Part shown: positions 17,393 through 25,277 of the stretch, in pieces
How the letters are laid out: each line of letters opens with the position of its first letter
How positions within the stretch are numbered: the first letter of the stretch is position 1
From: Salibacterium aidingense DSM 18341
GTDB taxonomy: Bacteria > Bacillota > Bacilli > Bacillales > Marinococcaceae
DNA length: 64,000 bases
NCBI RefSeq assembly: GCF_000429685.1
Contig: NZ_AUCI01000002.1
Span: 124,001-188,000, forward strand
Direction of reading: 5' to 3'
Notes under the pieces: generated by a model
What the model saw: the letters and a program-made list of their open reading frames with translations, nothing else
The model's database searches: none
What the model was told of the DNA's origin: nothing
Made by a program: the position numbers and the translations under genes

Positions 17393-18136
17393 TTATTGTT
17401 GGAAACGGCGGAATTTTTCTGCCGTATAGGGCATGGAGGAGGAGATTTTTGTAAACGTCATTTCCGGGTAATGAAGAGCTGTTAAATAACCCCCGAATAC
17501 ACAGCCTGTATCGATATTTACTGTATTATTGATCAGCCGGGGCGCAGAGACGGGGGTATGACCATATACAATCAGTCTGCGGCCGGTATAGTTCCATGCC
17601 CAATCCCTTCTGACCGGCATCCCGTCTTCGTCCTTTTCACCAGTAATATCCCCGTACAAGACAAACGTCCGTACTTTTTTTCCTTCGTGTCCTATGAGAT
17701 TCTCGGGTATCCCGGCATGGGCTGCTACAACGTTATCGTTATCAAGCCGCAGGTATAAAGGAGAATGTTCGTATAATTTCATAAAACGGCGGCGTAAGGA
17801 GCGGTATGCCGAAGAGGAAAGCTGCTCCAGTTCTTTCAGCGTTGTTTCCAGCCCGCCGCTTATTGTGATATTTCTTCCTATAAAATACCGGTACAATTTG
17901 TCACAATGATTTCCCGGTATATATAAGGCTGCTTCTTTTTCTGTCATTTCTGTCACAAGCTCGATAACAGCAAGCGAGTCTGGACCGCGGTCCATAAGGT
18001 CTCCAATAAAAACGGGGATTCGATGATCAGGATGACGGTATATATTCTGTTTTTGCTGGTAACCAGCATCGTGAAATAAGGAGATAAGTTCATCATAACA
18101 ACCATGAATGTCACCGATGAAGTCGTAAGCGTGCAT
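17393..18136 (-). CDS. prpE: Bis(5'-nucleosyl)-tetraphosphatase PrpE-type metallophosphatase
   Basis: The 247-residue protein has the metallophosphatase blocks DFIGDIHGCYDEL (residues 5-17), IGDLMDRGPDS, PGNHCDKLYRY and VYGHTPVSAP. B. subtilis PrpE (YjbP) hydrolyses symmetric Ap4A and has been linked to spore germination. The ATG at 18136 is preferred because GGAG is eight bases before it; an upstream GTG at 18145 abuts the same site. It stands alone on the minus strand, sharing the upstream region with fabI. Confidence 0.9.
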   Translation of the reverse strand: MHAYDFIGDIHGCYDELISLFHDAGYQQKQNIYRHPDHRIPVFIGDLMDRGPDSLAVIELVTEMTEKEAALYIPGNHCDKLYRYFIGRNITISGGLETTLKELEQLSSSAYRSLRRRFMKLYEHSPLYLRLDNDNVVAAHAGIPENLIGHEGKKVRTFVLYGDITGEKDEDGMPVRRDWAWNYTGRRLIVYGHTPVSAPRLINNTVNIDTGCVFGGYLTALHYPEMTFTKISSSMPYTAEKFRRFQQ

Positions 18137-18171
18137 CTTTTCCACTCCTTTCTTCGCCCTGTTAACAATGC

Positions 18172-18198
18172 TATAATAAGTTTAACATCAGCTGTTAA
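18172..18198. promoter_or_regulatory. Overlapping prpE/fabI promoter elements with a TTAACA palindrome
   Basis: On the plus strand TATAAT (18172-18177) may serve fabI. On the minus strand TTAACA and TATAGC, 17 bases apart, may serve prpE. TTAACA (18182-18187) and TGTTAA (18193-18198) form a palindrome at both start regions. It does not fit the FapR operator consensus as I know it. Confidence 0.45.
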
Positions 18199-18229
18199 GA
18201 ACAACCAATAAACAAAGGAGCGATCATTT

Positions 18230-19012
18230 ATGAACCTTTCATTAGAAGGAAAAACGTATGTCATAATGGGCGTTGCCAACAAACGCAGTATAGCCTGGGG
18301 AATCGCGCAGAGCTTATCCAATGCCGGAGCAAAACTGATTTTTACATACGCCGGGGAAAGAATGGAAAAAAATGTCCGTCAGCTTGCTGATTCACTGGAC
18401 CAGGAAGAATCTATTGTTCTCCCTTGTGATATTACAGATGATGCTGAAATTGAAAAAACGTTTCAGCAGATAAAGGATAAAACAGGCCATATTGATGGTC
18501 TGGCACACTGCATTGCGTTTGCGAATAAAGAAGAGCTGGACGGCGATTATTTAAATACGACACGGGATGGTTTTATGTTGGCCCACAACATCAGCTCCTA
18601 TTCGCTGACAGCCGTAGCAAAAGTAATCCGTGAGCTGGACCTTATGAAAGAGGGCGGCTCGATTGTAACCATGACGTATCTCGGCGGGGAAAAAATTGTG
18701 AAAAACTATAATGTCATGGGCGTGGCGAAAGCATCTCTGGACGCCAGTGTCCGTTATCTCGCCAACGATCTGGGACAGGACAATATCCGAGTCAACGCTA
18801 TTTCAGCGGGGCCAATCCGGACGTTATCGGCAAAGGGGATCGGCGGATTTAATGATGTATTGAAAGAAATGGAAGAAAAAGCGCCGCTTCGCCGTCCGGT
18901 AACCCAGGAGGAAATCGGCGACACTGCGCTCTTTTTAATGAGTGACCTGGCCCGCGGCATCACAGGCGAGCTTATACACGTGGATGGCGGCTATAATAAA
19001 GTAGGGTTGTAG
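18230..19012 (+). CDS. fabI: Enoyl-[acyl-carrier-protein] reductase (NADH), FabI
   Basis: The 260-residue short-chain dehydrogenase-like protein has the FabI cofactor loop GVANKRSIAWGIA (14-26) and the catalytic pair Tyr160-x6-Lys167 in KNYNVMGVAKASL, plus INAISAGPIRTLSAKGIGGF. FabI reduces enoyl-ACP in the last step of each fatty-acid elongation round and is the triclosan target. AAAGGAG precedes the ATG. It ends in a strong terminator, so it is monocistronic, as B. subtilis fabI (yjbW) is. Confidence 0.96.
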   Translation: MNLSLEGKTYVIMGVANKRSIAWGIAQSLSNAGAKLIFTYAGERMEKNVRQLADSLDQEESIVLPCDITDDAEIEKTFQQIKDKTGHIDGLAHCIAFANKEELDGDYLNTTRDGFMLAHNISSYSLTAVAKVIRELDLMKEGGSIVTMTYLGGEKIVKNYNVMGVAKASLDASVRYLANDLGQDNIRVNAISAGPIRTLSAKGIGGFNDVLKEMEEKAPLRRPVTQEEIGDTALFLMSDLARGITGELIHVDGGYNKVGL

Positions 19013-19028
19013 GAAATTGGAGCAGCAC

Positions 19029-19058
19029 ACCGGCTTGTCATGAGTCAAGCCGGTTTTT
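19029..19058 (+). terminator. Intrinsic terminator after fabI
   Basis: ACCGGCTTG (19029-19037) and CAAGCCGGT (19046-19054) form a perfect stem followed by TTTT. Confidence 0.88.
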
Positions 19059-19060
19059 GT

Positions 19061-19089
19061 TTGACGAGAAGAAAAAACGAAGGTAAGAT
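19061..19089 (+). promoter_or_regulatory. glcT promoter
   Basis: TTGACG (19061-19066) and TAAGAT (19084-19089) are 17 bases apart, 35 bases before glcT. Confidence 0.65.
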
Positions 19090-19123
19090 GATGGACTGAA
19101 TAGATTAGAGATGGGGTTGGTCT

Positions 19124-19960
19124 ATGGAAGTGAAAAAAGTACTGAATAACAACGTCATCATCGCCCGTCATCCAGAATATGAAGAGGTTGTATTAACAGG
19201 TAAAGGGATTGGTTTTGGGAAAAAGGAAGGAGCTCCCGTGCAGGAGGAAGGGGCGGAAAAATTTTTTGTCCTGAAAAATCAACAGGAACAGGAGCAGTAC
19301 AAACAATTGCTTATTGAGGTGGACGAGTCTTTTATCGGTTGTATGAATGAATGCATGGCCATGCTCGAAAATCGATTTCAGGTTCAGCTCCATGAACATA
19401 TTCACGTAGCATTAACCGATCATTTATATTACGCCGTTCATCGAATCAAACAGGGAATGGAAATTCGAAACCCGTTCCTGCAGGAAACAGAACTTGCATA
19501 TCCTGCTGAGTTTCAGGCGGCGCGTGATCTTTTATTCCATGTGGAAAAGTGTACAGGCATTGCCATGCCGGAAGGGGAAGTCGGCTTTGTAGCTCTTCAT
19601 ATTCATACGGCATTGACGCAAAGATCGATTCAGGAAGTAAATGAACATACGATGCTTGTGTCTGAACTTGTAAAACGAATCGAAGAAACGCTTGATATTT
19701 CAATGGATACAAAGGATCTTGACCATCAGCGCCTGCTCCGCCATCTTCACCAGACATTGGAACGTATCCAGAACGGGGATTACGGAGATGAACCTGAATC
19801 GTTAAAAAATGTGTTGAAAAAAGAATATCCGTTGTGCTACAATTTATCCTGGAAGTTAATAAAAATGATGCAGCAGGCATTAAAACTACCTGTGCCGGAA
19901 AGCGAAGGGGTTTATTTAACACTCCATTTGCAAAGGCTTTCAAGAAAAACATATAAATAA
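19124..19960 (+). CDS. glcT: BglG-family transcriptional antiterminator GlcT
   Basis: The 278-residue protein has an RNA-binding coantiterminator domain (about 1-60: KKVLNNNVIIARH, VLTGKGIGFGKK) and two PTS regulation domains (about 67-170 and 175-278) with conserved histidines in LHEHIHVALTDHL, VALHIHTAL and LTLHLQRL. GlcT binds a leader RNA hairpin (RAT) and prevents termination before ptsG when not phosphorylated by EIIGlc. The RAT and terminator lie directly downstream, before ptsG, which supports the assignment over the other BglG paralogues. Confidence 0.95.
   Translation: MEVKKVLNNNVIIARHPEYEEVVLTGKGIGFGKKEGAPVQEEGAEKFFVLKNQQEQEQYKQLLIEVDESFIGCMNECMAMLENRFQVQLHEHIHVALTDHLYYAVHRIKQGMEIRNPFLQETELAYPAEFQAARDLLFHVEKCTGIAMPEGEVGFVALHIHTALTQRSIQEVNEHTMLVSELVKRIEETLDISMDTKDLDHQRLLRHLHQTLERIQNGDYGDEPESLKNVLKKEYPLCYNLSWKLIKMMQQALKLPVPESEGVYLTLHLQRLSRKTYK
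19928..19957 (+). promoter_or_regulatory. Probable ptsG promoter inside the end of glcT
   Basis: TTGCAA (19928-19933) and TATAAA (19952-19957) with an 18-base spacer would start transcription at about 19964, just before the RAT element. Confidence 0.55.
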
Positions 19961-19970
19961 TCCCAACATA

Positions 19971-20004
19971 TTTCCGTGTGACTGGTCAGCAGGCATGAGA
20001 GAAA
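19971..20004 (+). promoter_or_regulatory. RAT (ribonucleic antiterminator) target for GlcT
   Basis: TGTGACTGGTCAGCAGGCATGAG has the ACTG...CAGGCA core of RAT elements, and its 3' part overlaps the 5' arm of the terminator (19991 onward). Binding of GlcT should block terminator folding. It was recognised from its pattern and position. Confidence 0.75.
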
Positions 20005-20089
20005 ATGATTGGTTCGTGCAGAAACAGGAGACAAGTCTCTTACTTCTTCTGTTTTAATTCCGCGAACCTTTTTCTCTCATGCCTTTTTT
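19991..20089 (+). terminator. Attenuator terminator before ptsG
   Basis: AGGCATGAGAGAAAA (19991-20005) pairs with TTTTTCTCTCATGCCT (20069-20084), followed by TTTTTT. Inside, GGTTCG pairs with CGAACC. The loop is long, as in other ptsG leaders. Confidence 0.85.
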
Positions 20090-20183
20090 ATATGGAAAAA
20101 CGAACCCACACCGGAAAATCCGGGGAAGATGTCTTTTCTAAAGCAGGCGGCAGGTTCTGCTGCAATAAAAGGGGAGATAGTTA

Positions 20184-22241
20184 ATGTGGAAAAACGCGTT
20201 TGGTCTATTACAGCGCATTGGCCGGGCGTTAATGCTGCCGGTTGCCCTGCTGCCAGCTGCCGGGCTGCTGCTTGCGATTGGCACGGCCATCCAGGAAGAC
20301 AATATGATTGCTATTATGCCGTTTCTGGATGCGGAGATTTTTCAATTTATTTCCGAATTGATGAAAGAAGCAGGGGGGGTTGTGTTTGATAATCTGGCGG
20401 TCCTTTTCGCCGTCGGCGTGGCCCTTGGACTTGCCAATGGCGACGGGGTTGCCGGACTGGCAGCACTTATTGGATTTTTCATTATTAACGTGACGATGGG
20501 GGTATCCAAGGGAGTAACGGCGGAGATGACAGAGGATCCGGCCTTTGCCGAAATTCTCGGTGTACCCACACTGCAGACGGGCGTATTTGGTGGTATTATT
20601 GCCGGGATTCTTGGAGCATTTATGTACAACCGCTATTATAATATTGAACTGCCCCAGTATCTCGGATTCTTTGCCGGTAAACGATTTGTTCCGATTGCCA
20701 CGGCTTTTGGAGGTTTAATTGTAGGCGGAGTATTAACCTTTATCTGGCCGCCGGTGCAGGAAATGCTGAACGCTATGTCCTATCTGGTAACAGAATCCAA
20801 CACCACGATTTCCGCTTTTATTTTTGGGGTGATTGAACGGGCTCTGATTCCATTTGGATTGCACCATGTCTTTTACAACCCATTCTGGTTCGAATTCGGT
20901 TCCTATGTTAACGCTGCCGGCGAAACGGTTACCGGCGATCAGCAGATCTTTTTTGCTCAGTACCAGGACGGTGTTGATCAATTCACTGCCGGAACCTTTA
21001 TGACGGGAAAATTTCCGTTCATGATGTTTGGACTTCCGGCGGCTGCCCTTGCCATTTATCACTGCGCGAAACCGGCTAAAAAGAAGTATGTTGCCGGAAT
21101 CATGGGTTCTGCAGCGCTGACTTCTTTTTTGACAGGTATTACAGAACCGCTTGAATTCAGTTTTCTGTTTGTAGCACCACTGCTTTTCGGGATTCATACC
21201 ATTTTTGCCGGCTTATCGTTCATGATTATGCATGTACTTAATGTGAAAATCGGAATGACATTTTCCGGAGGTGTGATTGACTATTTCCTATTCGGGATTA
21301 TTCCAAATGCGACACCATGGTGGCTTGTTATTCCAGTCGGATTATGTTTTGCGGTTATTTACTATTTTGGATTCCGTTTCGCCATAACAAAATTTAATTT
21401 AATGACACCGGGCCGGGAAGAAGATGCTCCGGCAGATGAGGCTCAGGCATCGTCAGGCAGTGCCGGCGGAGACCTGCCATATAATGTACTGGAAGCCTTC
21501 GGCGGGAAGGAGAATTTGAAGAACCTGGATGCCTGCATCACACGTCTGCGTATCACCGTTCATGATAAAGGGGAAGTCAACAAGGACCGGTTGAAGCAGC
21601 TTGGCGCTTCCGGGGTGATGGAAGTCGGCAGCAACGTTCAAGCTATATTCGGTCCACAATCCGATGCCATTAAGTCGCAGATGCAGGATATTATTGAAGG
21701 ACGTTCTCCAGCGAAGCCGGCCGAAGGTACACCGGAATTGGATCCAAAGAAAGAAACAGAACCAGCTGTTAAGATAGAAACAGGTTCTTCTATCCACATC
21801 GGCAGTGTCGCGGACGGCACGTTGATGTCCATCGAAGAGGTTCCCGATGATGTATTTTCCGGAAAAATGATGGGCGATGGATTTGCCATTCAGCCGCAGA
21901 ACGGAGAGTTTGTATCTCCGGCAGCCGGGACAATCAATAATGTATTTCCGACAAAGCACGCTGTCGGGATAAAAACAGCGGAAGGTCTTGAAATACTTGT
22001 CCATATCGGCCTGGATACCGTCAATATGAAAGGCGAAGGATTTGATGTGCACGTCAACGAAGGCGAAGAAGTAAAGCAGGGTCAACTGCTTGTCACTGCA
22101 GATCTTTCCCTGATTGAAGAACAGGCAAAATCAACGATAACACCGGTTGTGTTTACGAATCTATCCGAAGAACAACACCTTCATACGCAGAAAAAAGATA
22201 ACGTGACAAAAGAGGATAGTTTTGTAGCAGAAATAAAATAA
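20184..22241 (+). CDS. ptsG: PTS glucose transporter EIICBA (PtsG)
   Basis: The 685-residue membrane protein has an EIIC domain (about 1-400, some ten hydrophobic helices, GITEPLEFSFLFVAP), an EIIB domain with phospho-Cys451 in NLDACITRLRI, a linker, and an EIIA domain with phospho-His607 in ILVHIGLDTVNMKGEGF. It takes up and phosphorylates glucose using phosphoenolpyruvate through HPr. GGGGAG precedes the ATG. Control by GlcT through the RAT/terminator is visible upstream. All three domains are complete. Confidence 0.97.
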   Translation: MWKNAFGLLQRIGRALMLPVALLPAAGLLLAIGTAIQEDNMIAIMPFLDAEIFQFISELMKEAGGVVFDNLAVLFAVGVALGLANGDGVAGLAALIGFFIINVTMGVSKGVTAEMTEDPAFAEILGVPTLQTGVFGGIIAGILGAFMYNRYYNIELPQYLGFFAGKRFVPIATAFGGLIVGGVLTFIWPPVQEMLNAMSYLVTESNTTISAFIFGVIERALIPFGLHHVFYNPFWFEFGSYVNAAGETVTGDQQIFFAQYQDGVDQFTAGTFMTGKFPFMMFGLPAAALAIYHCAKPAKKKYVAGIMGSAALTSFLTGITEPLEFSFLFVAPLLFGIHTIFAGLSFMIMHVLNVKIGMTFSGGVIDYFLFGIIPNATPWWLVIPVGLCFAVIYYFGFRFAITKFNLMTPGREEDAPADEAQASSGSAGGDLPYNVLEAFGGKENLKNLDACITRLRITVHDKGEVNKDRLKQLGASGVMEVGSNVQAIFGPQSDAIKSQMQDIIEGRSPAKPAEGTPELDPKKETEPAVKIETGSSIHIGSVADGTLMSIEEVPDDVFSGKMMGDGFAIQPQNGEFVSPAAGTINNVFPTKHAVGIKTAEGLEILVHIGLDTVNMKGEGFDVHVNEGEEVKQGQLLVTADLSLIEEQAKSTITPVVFTNLSEEQHLHTQKKDNVTKEDSFVAEIK

Positions 22242-22368
22242 AGGCAGCCAATTTTCTTATATAGGCAGGAGCCTGATTAAGGAGGTACGACGAACAAAAG
22301 GCCGGGGAATGCATATAGCTATGGTGAGAAGCATATCTCAATCTTCCTTAGAAAGGGAGGAATAGCAC

Positions 22369-22455
22369 ATGTCCCACGGTTATAACAACAGTTTTACGCT
22401 TATTGTCGTACTGTTCATTTTACTCGTTATCGTTGGGTCTGCTTACGTTTGCTAA
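22369..22455 (+). CDS. YjcZ-family sporulation peptide
   Basis: A 28-residue peptide, MSHGYNNSFTLIVVLFILLV then IVGSAYVC, starts at an ATG with GGGAGG close upstream. It has a Gly/Asn-rich head and one hydrophobic helix, typical of the YjcZ family of tiny sporulation membrane peptides. It sits between ptsG and the coat genes and is followed by its own terminator. Genes this short are often missed. Confidence 0.85.
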   Translation: MSHGYNNSFTLIVVLFILLVIVGSAYVC

Positions 22456-22466
22456 AACGAAGCTAT

Positions 22467-22507
22467 AAAAGGATTCTGGCTTTCTTCGGAAAGTCAGAAT
22501 CCTTTTT
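22467..22507. terminator. Intrinsic terminator after the YjcZ peptide
   Basis: AAAAGGATTCTGGCTTTC (22467-22484) pairs with GAAAGTCAGAATCCTTTT (22489-22506) around a TTCG loop, with one G-U pair. It can also stop the converging minus-strand membrane gene. Confidence 0.92.
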
Positions 22508-22523
22508 TGTATCGCTGCAGCTG

Positions 22524-22940
22524 TTAATGGACCTTTCGTAAGGACACAAAAAAATGAAGAAGAAATACAAAAAAGATGAGCTCTGTAAACAGCAGAAACA
22601 GCGGGGAACGTCCAGACATTTCTCCCAGCATGGGGGCAATAAACCCTGCCAGTAATCCGCTGCAGGCTCCCGTGATGGCCGCCTCGTGATTAAATAAACT
22701 CCCAAACATAAGGCCGGCTCCCATTCCTAAAAAAGCAGCGGAAATGGTCGTTTCCATAAAAAAGCCGGGATACTCGATGGTAAATAATAGACCGGAGCAG
22801 AGAGCGGTTAAGGTCGCTGGTGTGGTACTTAGATTATGCTGAAATAAATAAGAAGAAGCCTGTACAAATTTTTTTTCTGAAAAAAACACATACAGCATAA
22901 TAATAAGCCAGATATTTCCGCCAAATATAATCCAAAGCAT
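22524..22940 (-). CDS. Small integral membrane protein of unknown function
   Basis: From the ATG at 22940 (GAGGG six bases away) a 138-residue protein has about four hydrophobic helices. They include IIFGGNIWLIIMLYVFF, a glycine-rich FLGMGAGLMFGSLF, GACSGLLAGFIAPMLG and LFLLFTELIFFVFLLHFF. The frame is open to 23321, but the extension is charged and overlaps cotO on the other strand. Position beside coat genes hints at sporulation, and B. subtilis yjcA occupies a similar place; homology is not established. Confidence 0.55.
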   Translation of the reverse strand: MLWIIFGGNIWLIIMLYVFFSEKKFVQASSYLFQHNLSTTPATLTALCSGLLFTIEYPGFFMETTISAAFLGMGAGLMFGSLFNHEAAITGACSGLLAGFIAPMLGEMSGRSPLFLLFTELIFFVFLLHFFVSLRKVH

Positions 22941-23261
22941 GGTATCCCTCATTTCCGTATTCCTGTTTCTCCAGGTGCTGACGTCCGTAAGAACTCCCGC
23001 TTCCCGTAACCGGAAGTTAACGAAGACGAGTACTCCGATTCGTCCGCCCTCACGCCGCAGGTCCCAAAAGAGTGCTGTACGATATTTTGAATTCAGTCTT
23101 TGAACCTTATATAAGGTAGGGAAAATCCCTGTTGATGGACGTGTTGCTTTATATCCAAGTTTATGCTGGAAGGAAGAAAATTTTGCCCTTTTTTTGGTAT
23201 GAACGTTAGGGAGGAACATATAATGGAATAGAAGAACACTCGTATGCGAGGAGGCTCTGTA
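22941..23261. other. Intergenic region before cotO
   Basis: No further gene is supported. CATATAAT at 23217-23224 fits the sigma-K -10 pattern CATAnnnT and lies about 40 bases before cotO, but a sigma-K -35 at the normal distance is not clear. Confidence 0.35.
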
Positions 23262-23732
23262 ATGGAACAAGAAGAGCATGAAAAAAACCAGCAGGCCCAG
23301 CCTTTGTATTATATTGAACAACCTGCCTTAACCCCGTTTTCAGGACCTGGTCAGTCGATCTCGATTCAAAAAAATATTGGCGCACAAAAACGGAAAAAAC
23401 ATGTAACTAAACGAGATAAACAACCAAAAAACAGGGAAAAGGACGCGGCGGCTGATACAGGAGAGGTGGAAGAGGAGGAAATATTGGAAGAAGAAAAAGA
23501 AGAGTTTAAAGATGGTTCTTCCAATAAAACAGTGGAAGAGCTGCTGGAATATATAGAATCTCTTCCACATTTTATTCAGCCCGTGATCGCCTGTGAAACG
23601 GAAGAGCAGTATATACAGGGAACGATAGTAGATGTGGCAGACGGCAGTATTACTTTTCAGGACAGAAGAAATTTCATGAATACAGTCATACAAAAGACGG
23701 ATATCACCAACATGCACATTGTCAGTCTGTAA
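23262..23732 (+). CDS. cotO: Spore coat protein CotO
   Basis: The 156-residue protein has a basic central part (KRKKHVTKRDKQPKNREKD), a long acidic run (EVEEEEILEEEKEEF) and the conserved C-terminal block LLEYIESLPHFIQPVIACETEEQYIQGTIVDV, the CotO (YjbX) pattern. CotO is a morphogenetic protein needed for assembly of the outer coat. GAGGAGG precedes the ATG. Its place between fabI and a CotZ/CotY-type gene matches the B. subtilis cot cluster. Confidence 0.88.
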   Translation: MEQEEHEKNQQAQPLYYIEQPALTPFSGPGQSISIQKNIGAQKRKKHVTKRDKQPKNREKDAAADTGEVEEEEILEEEKEEFKDGSSNKTVEELLEYIESLPHFIQPVIACETEEQYIQGTIVDVADGSITFQDRRNFMNTVIQKTDITNMHIVSL

Positions 23733-23773
23733 TGCGGCATACGCCTCTTTCGACTGTTTATATCTTTTTACCC

Positions 23774-23806
23774 AAAAAGAGGTGCCCTTTTGGACACCTC
23801 CTTTTT
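23774..23806. terminator. Bidirectional terminator between cotO and the CotZ/Y gene
   Basis: AAAAAGAGGTGCC (23774-23786) and GGACACCTCCTTTTT (23792-23806) form a stem with two mismatched positions and T-rich tails on both strands. Confidence 0.75.
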
Positions 23807-23814
23807 GAAAGTAA

Positions 23815-24297
23815 TTATTTGCAGTGATGGTCAATGTCGCCAACCAGATTAGGATCAAGGCATTGAATAGCGCAGAAGCAGTCAAGGTCTACTTCAATGC
23901 AGTATCTGGTTCTTTCCAGCTCATCGACATCGCATAAAGAAACTGGATCTACACAGCATTTATCGAAGTCAAGTTCGCTGTCTGGACGCAGCATGGAAAG
24001 AGTAGCGCAGCAGTTATCTTCATCAATGCTTTCGACACGGAAGAAAACCGTTTGGAAGCAGTCGTTTCTACCGATAGCCCCCACGGAATAGAAGTATTCC
24101 CCTTTTTTGGTTTGAAGGATAAACGGAACCGTATCCAACCCATTATTGTTACCATTCGGGCTTAATAAACTATTGAAGCAATCGTTTCTGCAATTACCGT
24201 TGTTGTTATTGTCTACTTGATCCTGAGCTTTCTTGATAGCTGCAACGGCATCGCAAACACAGCTTCCCGCTGCATCATCATGTTTTCTGCAACCCAT
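23815..24297 (-). CDS. cotZ: Cysteine-rich spore coat protein CotZ/CotY
   Basis: The 160-residue protein is cysteine-rich (SCVCDAV, CRNDCFNSLL, DNCCATLSML, DKCCVDP, LDCFCAIQCLD) and has VPFILQTKKGEYFYSVGAIG, the core of the CotY/CotZ/ExsY family. These proteins cross-link through disulfides to form the spore crust or exosporium base layer. AAGGAG precedes the ATG. A single copy is present here, whereas B. subtilis has cotY and cotZ side by side; CotZ versus CotY cannot be decided. Confidence 0.88.
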   Translation of the reverse strand: MGCRKHDDAAGSCVCDAVAAIKKAQDQVDNNNNGNCRNDCFNSLLSPNGNNNGLDTVPFILQTKKGEYFYSVGAIGRNDCFQTVFFRVESIDEDNCCATLSMLRPDSELDFDKCCVDPVSLCDVDELERTRYCIEVDLDCFCAIQCLDPNLVGDIDHHCK

Positions 24298-24507
24298 GTT
24301 AATCACTCCTTTAGCACTCTTTTCTTTACCATCATATATAGTTAGGCGCAAAAAGGTGTTAAATATTAGACAAAGAAACTAGAAATGGGCGTTCATCCTA
24401 GTTTTAAAAAAGAGGATTAAAATGATAAAGAACGGGTATATAAAGGATAACGACCAGAGCATGAGTTTCTTCAACGCGTTTATGAAACGTATAAATGAGG
24501 TGATTTC

Positions 24508-24747
24508 ATGGGATATGTAGCACCTGTAAAAAATGAAACGGCAGTTCAATATGGCAGCCGGATGGTGGAAAATGAACCGGCTGTAGCCCGGGTGGCGAAG
24601 GTGCAGGCAACAGAACTGCCTCCGATCCGGGATGAAGATGAGAGAAATGCCTACCGACGTGAGGAAGAAATGTATCTTATGAGCAAACGAAGAGAAATTG
24701 AACAAAAATTATATGGGAAAGGGAAGCAACTAGATCTCGAAGCATGA
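24508..24747 (+). CDS. Small hypothetical protein, charged C terminus
   Basis: A 79-residue frame starts at an ATG with GAGGTGA upstream. Its first half is Val/Ala-rich with no clear hydrophobic helix (GYVAPVKNETAVQYGSR). Its second half is a charged helix (DEDERNAYRREEEMYLMSKRREIEQKLYGK). I do not recognise the family. It stands alone between coat and yjcF genes. Confidence 0.6.
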   Translation: MGYVAPVKNETAVQYGSRMVENEPAVARVAKVQATELPPIRDEDERNAYRREEEMYLMSKRREIEQKLYGKGKQLDLEA

Positions 24748-24753
24748 AGCAAA

Positions 24754-24789
24754 AAAGCAGCGTCAGGATAAGAATCTTGAAGCTGCTTT
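24754..24789 (+). terminator. Weak terminator after the small gene
   Basis: AAAGCAGC (24754-24761) and GCTGCTTT (24782-24789) form an 8-pair stem with a 20-base loop and little T run. Confidence 0.4.
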
Positions 24790-24827
24790 GCTGTGTCGTA
24801 TAAAAACAAAGAAAATATGCAAGGATG

Positions 24828-24867
24828 AAAAAGAGTCTTTTAAGGAAATGGTTAAAGACTTTTTTTC
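24828..24867 (-). terminator. Terminator overlapping the end of yjcF
   Basis: On the minus strand AAAAAAAGTCTTTAA and TTAAAAGACTCTTTTT form a stem that includes the yjcF stop codon, followed by Ts. Confidence 0.65.
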
Positions 24868-25277
24868 ATTTCCACATGAGGGATACCGGCATCCATAAAC
24901 TCCTTTGATGTCACAGTATACCCAAGGCTTTTGTAAAAAGCAGAGGCGCTTATCTGCGCGTTTAATTTCATGGCAGGGCACCCCTTTTCCCTGGCTTTCT
25001 GTTCCATAGTCTGCATGATGGCGCGGCCGGCTCCGCTTTTCCGCCGGGAGGATAGAACGCAGACACGCTCTGCTTTCCCGTACTCTTCGACGAAACGGAG
25101 ACGTCCAGCCCCTATAGCAAGGGAATCTTCATATGCAATGAAGTGCAGGGAAGTATCGTCCAACTCGTCCATTTCAAGATCTTCCGGCACCTTCTGCTCG
25201 TTAACAAAAACGTTAAACCTTACATGAAAGGCATCTTTTTGCTGTTGTTCATTTAATGCTTCTTGTACTGTAATCAA
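24852..25277 (-). CDS. yjcF: GNAT acetyltransferase, YjcF-like
   Basis: From a TTG start the 141-residue protein reads MITVQEALNEQQQKDAFHVR, then VFVNEQKVPEDLEMDELDD and the acetyl-CoA site motif RRKSGAGRAIMQTMEQKA, with ASAFYKSLGYTV near the end. This is the YjcF/ElaA-like GNAT type; the acceptor is unknown. The TTG overlaps the yjcH stop as TTGA, and AAGGAAAGG lies upstream within yjcH, so translation is probably coupled. In B. subtilis yjcG lies between these genes; here it is absent. Confidence 0.8.
   Translation of the reverse strand: MITVQEALNEQQQKDAFHVRFNVFVNEQKVPEDLEMDELDDTSLHFIAYEDSLAIGAGRLRFVEEYGKAERVCVLSSRRKSGAGRAIMQTMEQKAREKGCPAMKLNAQISASAFYKSLGYTVTSKEFMDAGIPHVEMKKSL

Noticed and set aside
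18182-18198. FapR operator before fabI
   Set aside because: The palindrome does not match the FapR consensus as I know it; kept only as an unnamed palindrome.
23217-23224. Sigma-K promoter for cotO
   Set aside because: Only the -10 pattern fits; the -35 at proper distance is not convincing, so it is mentioned but not called.
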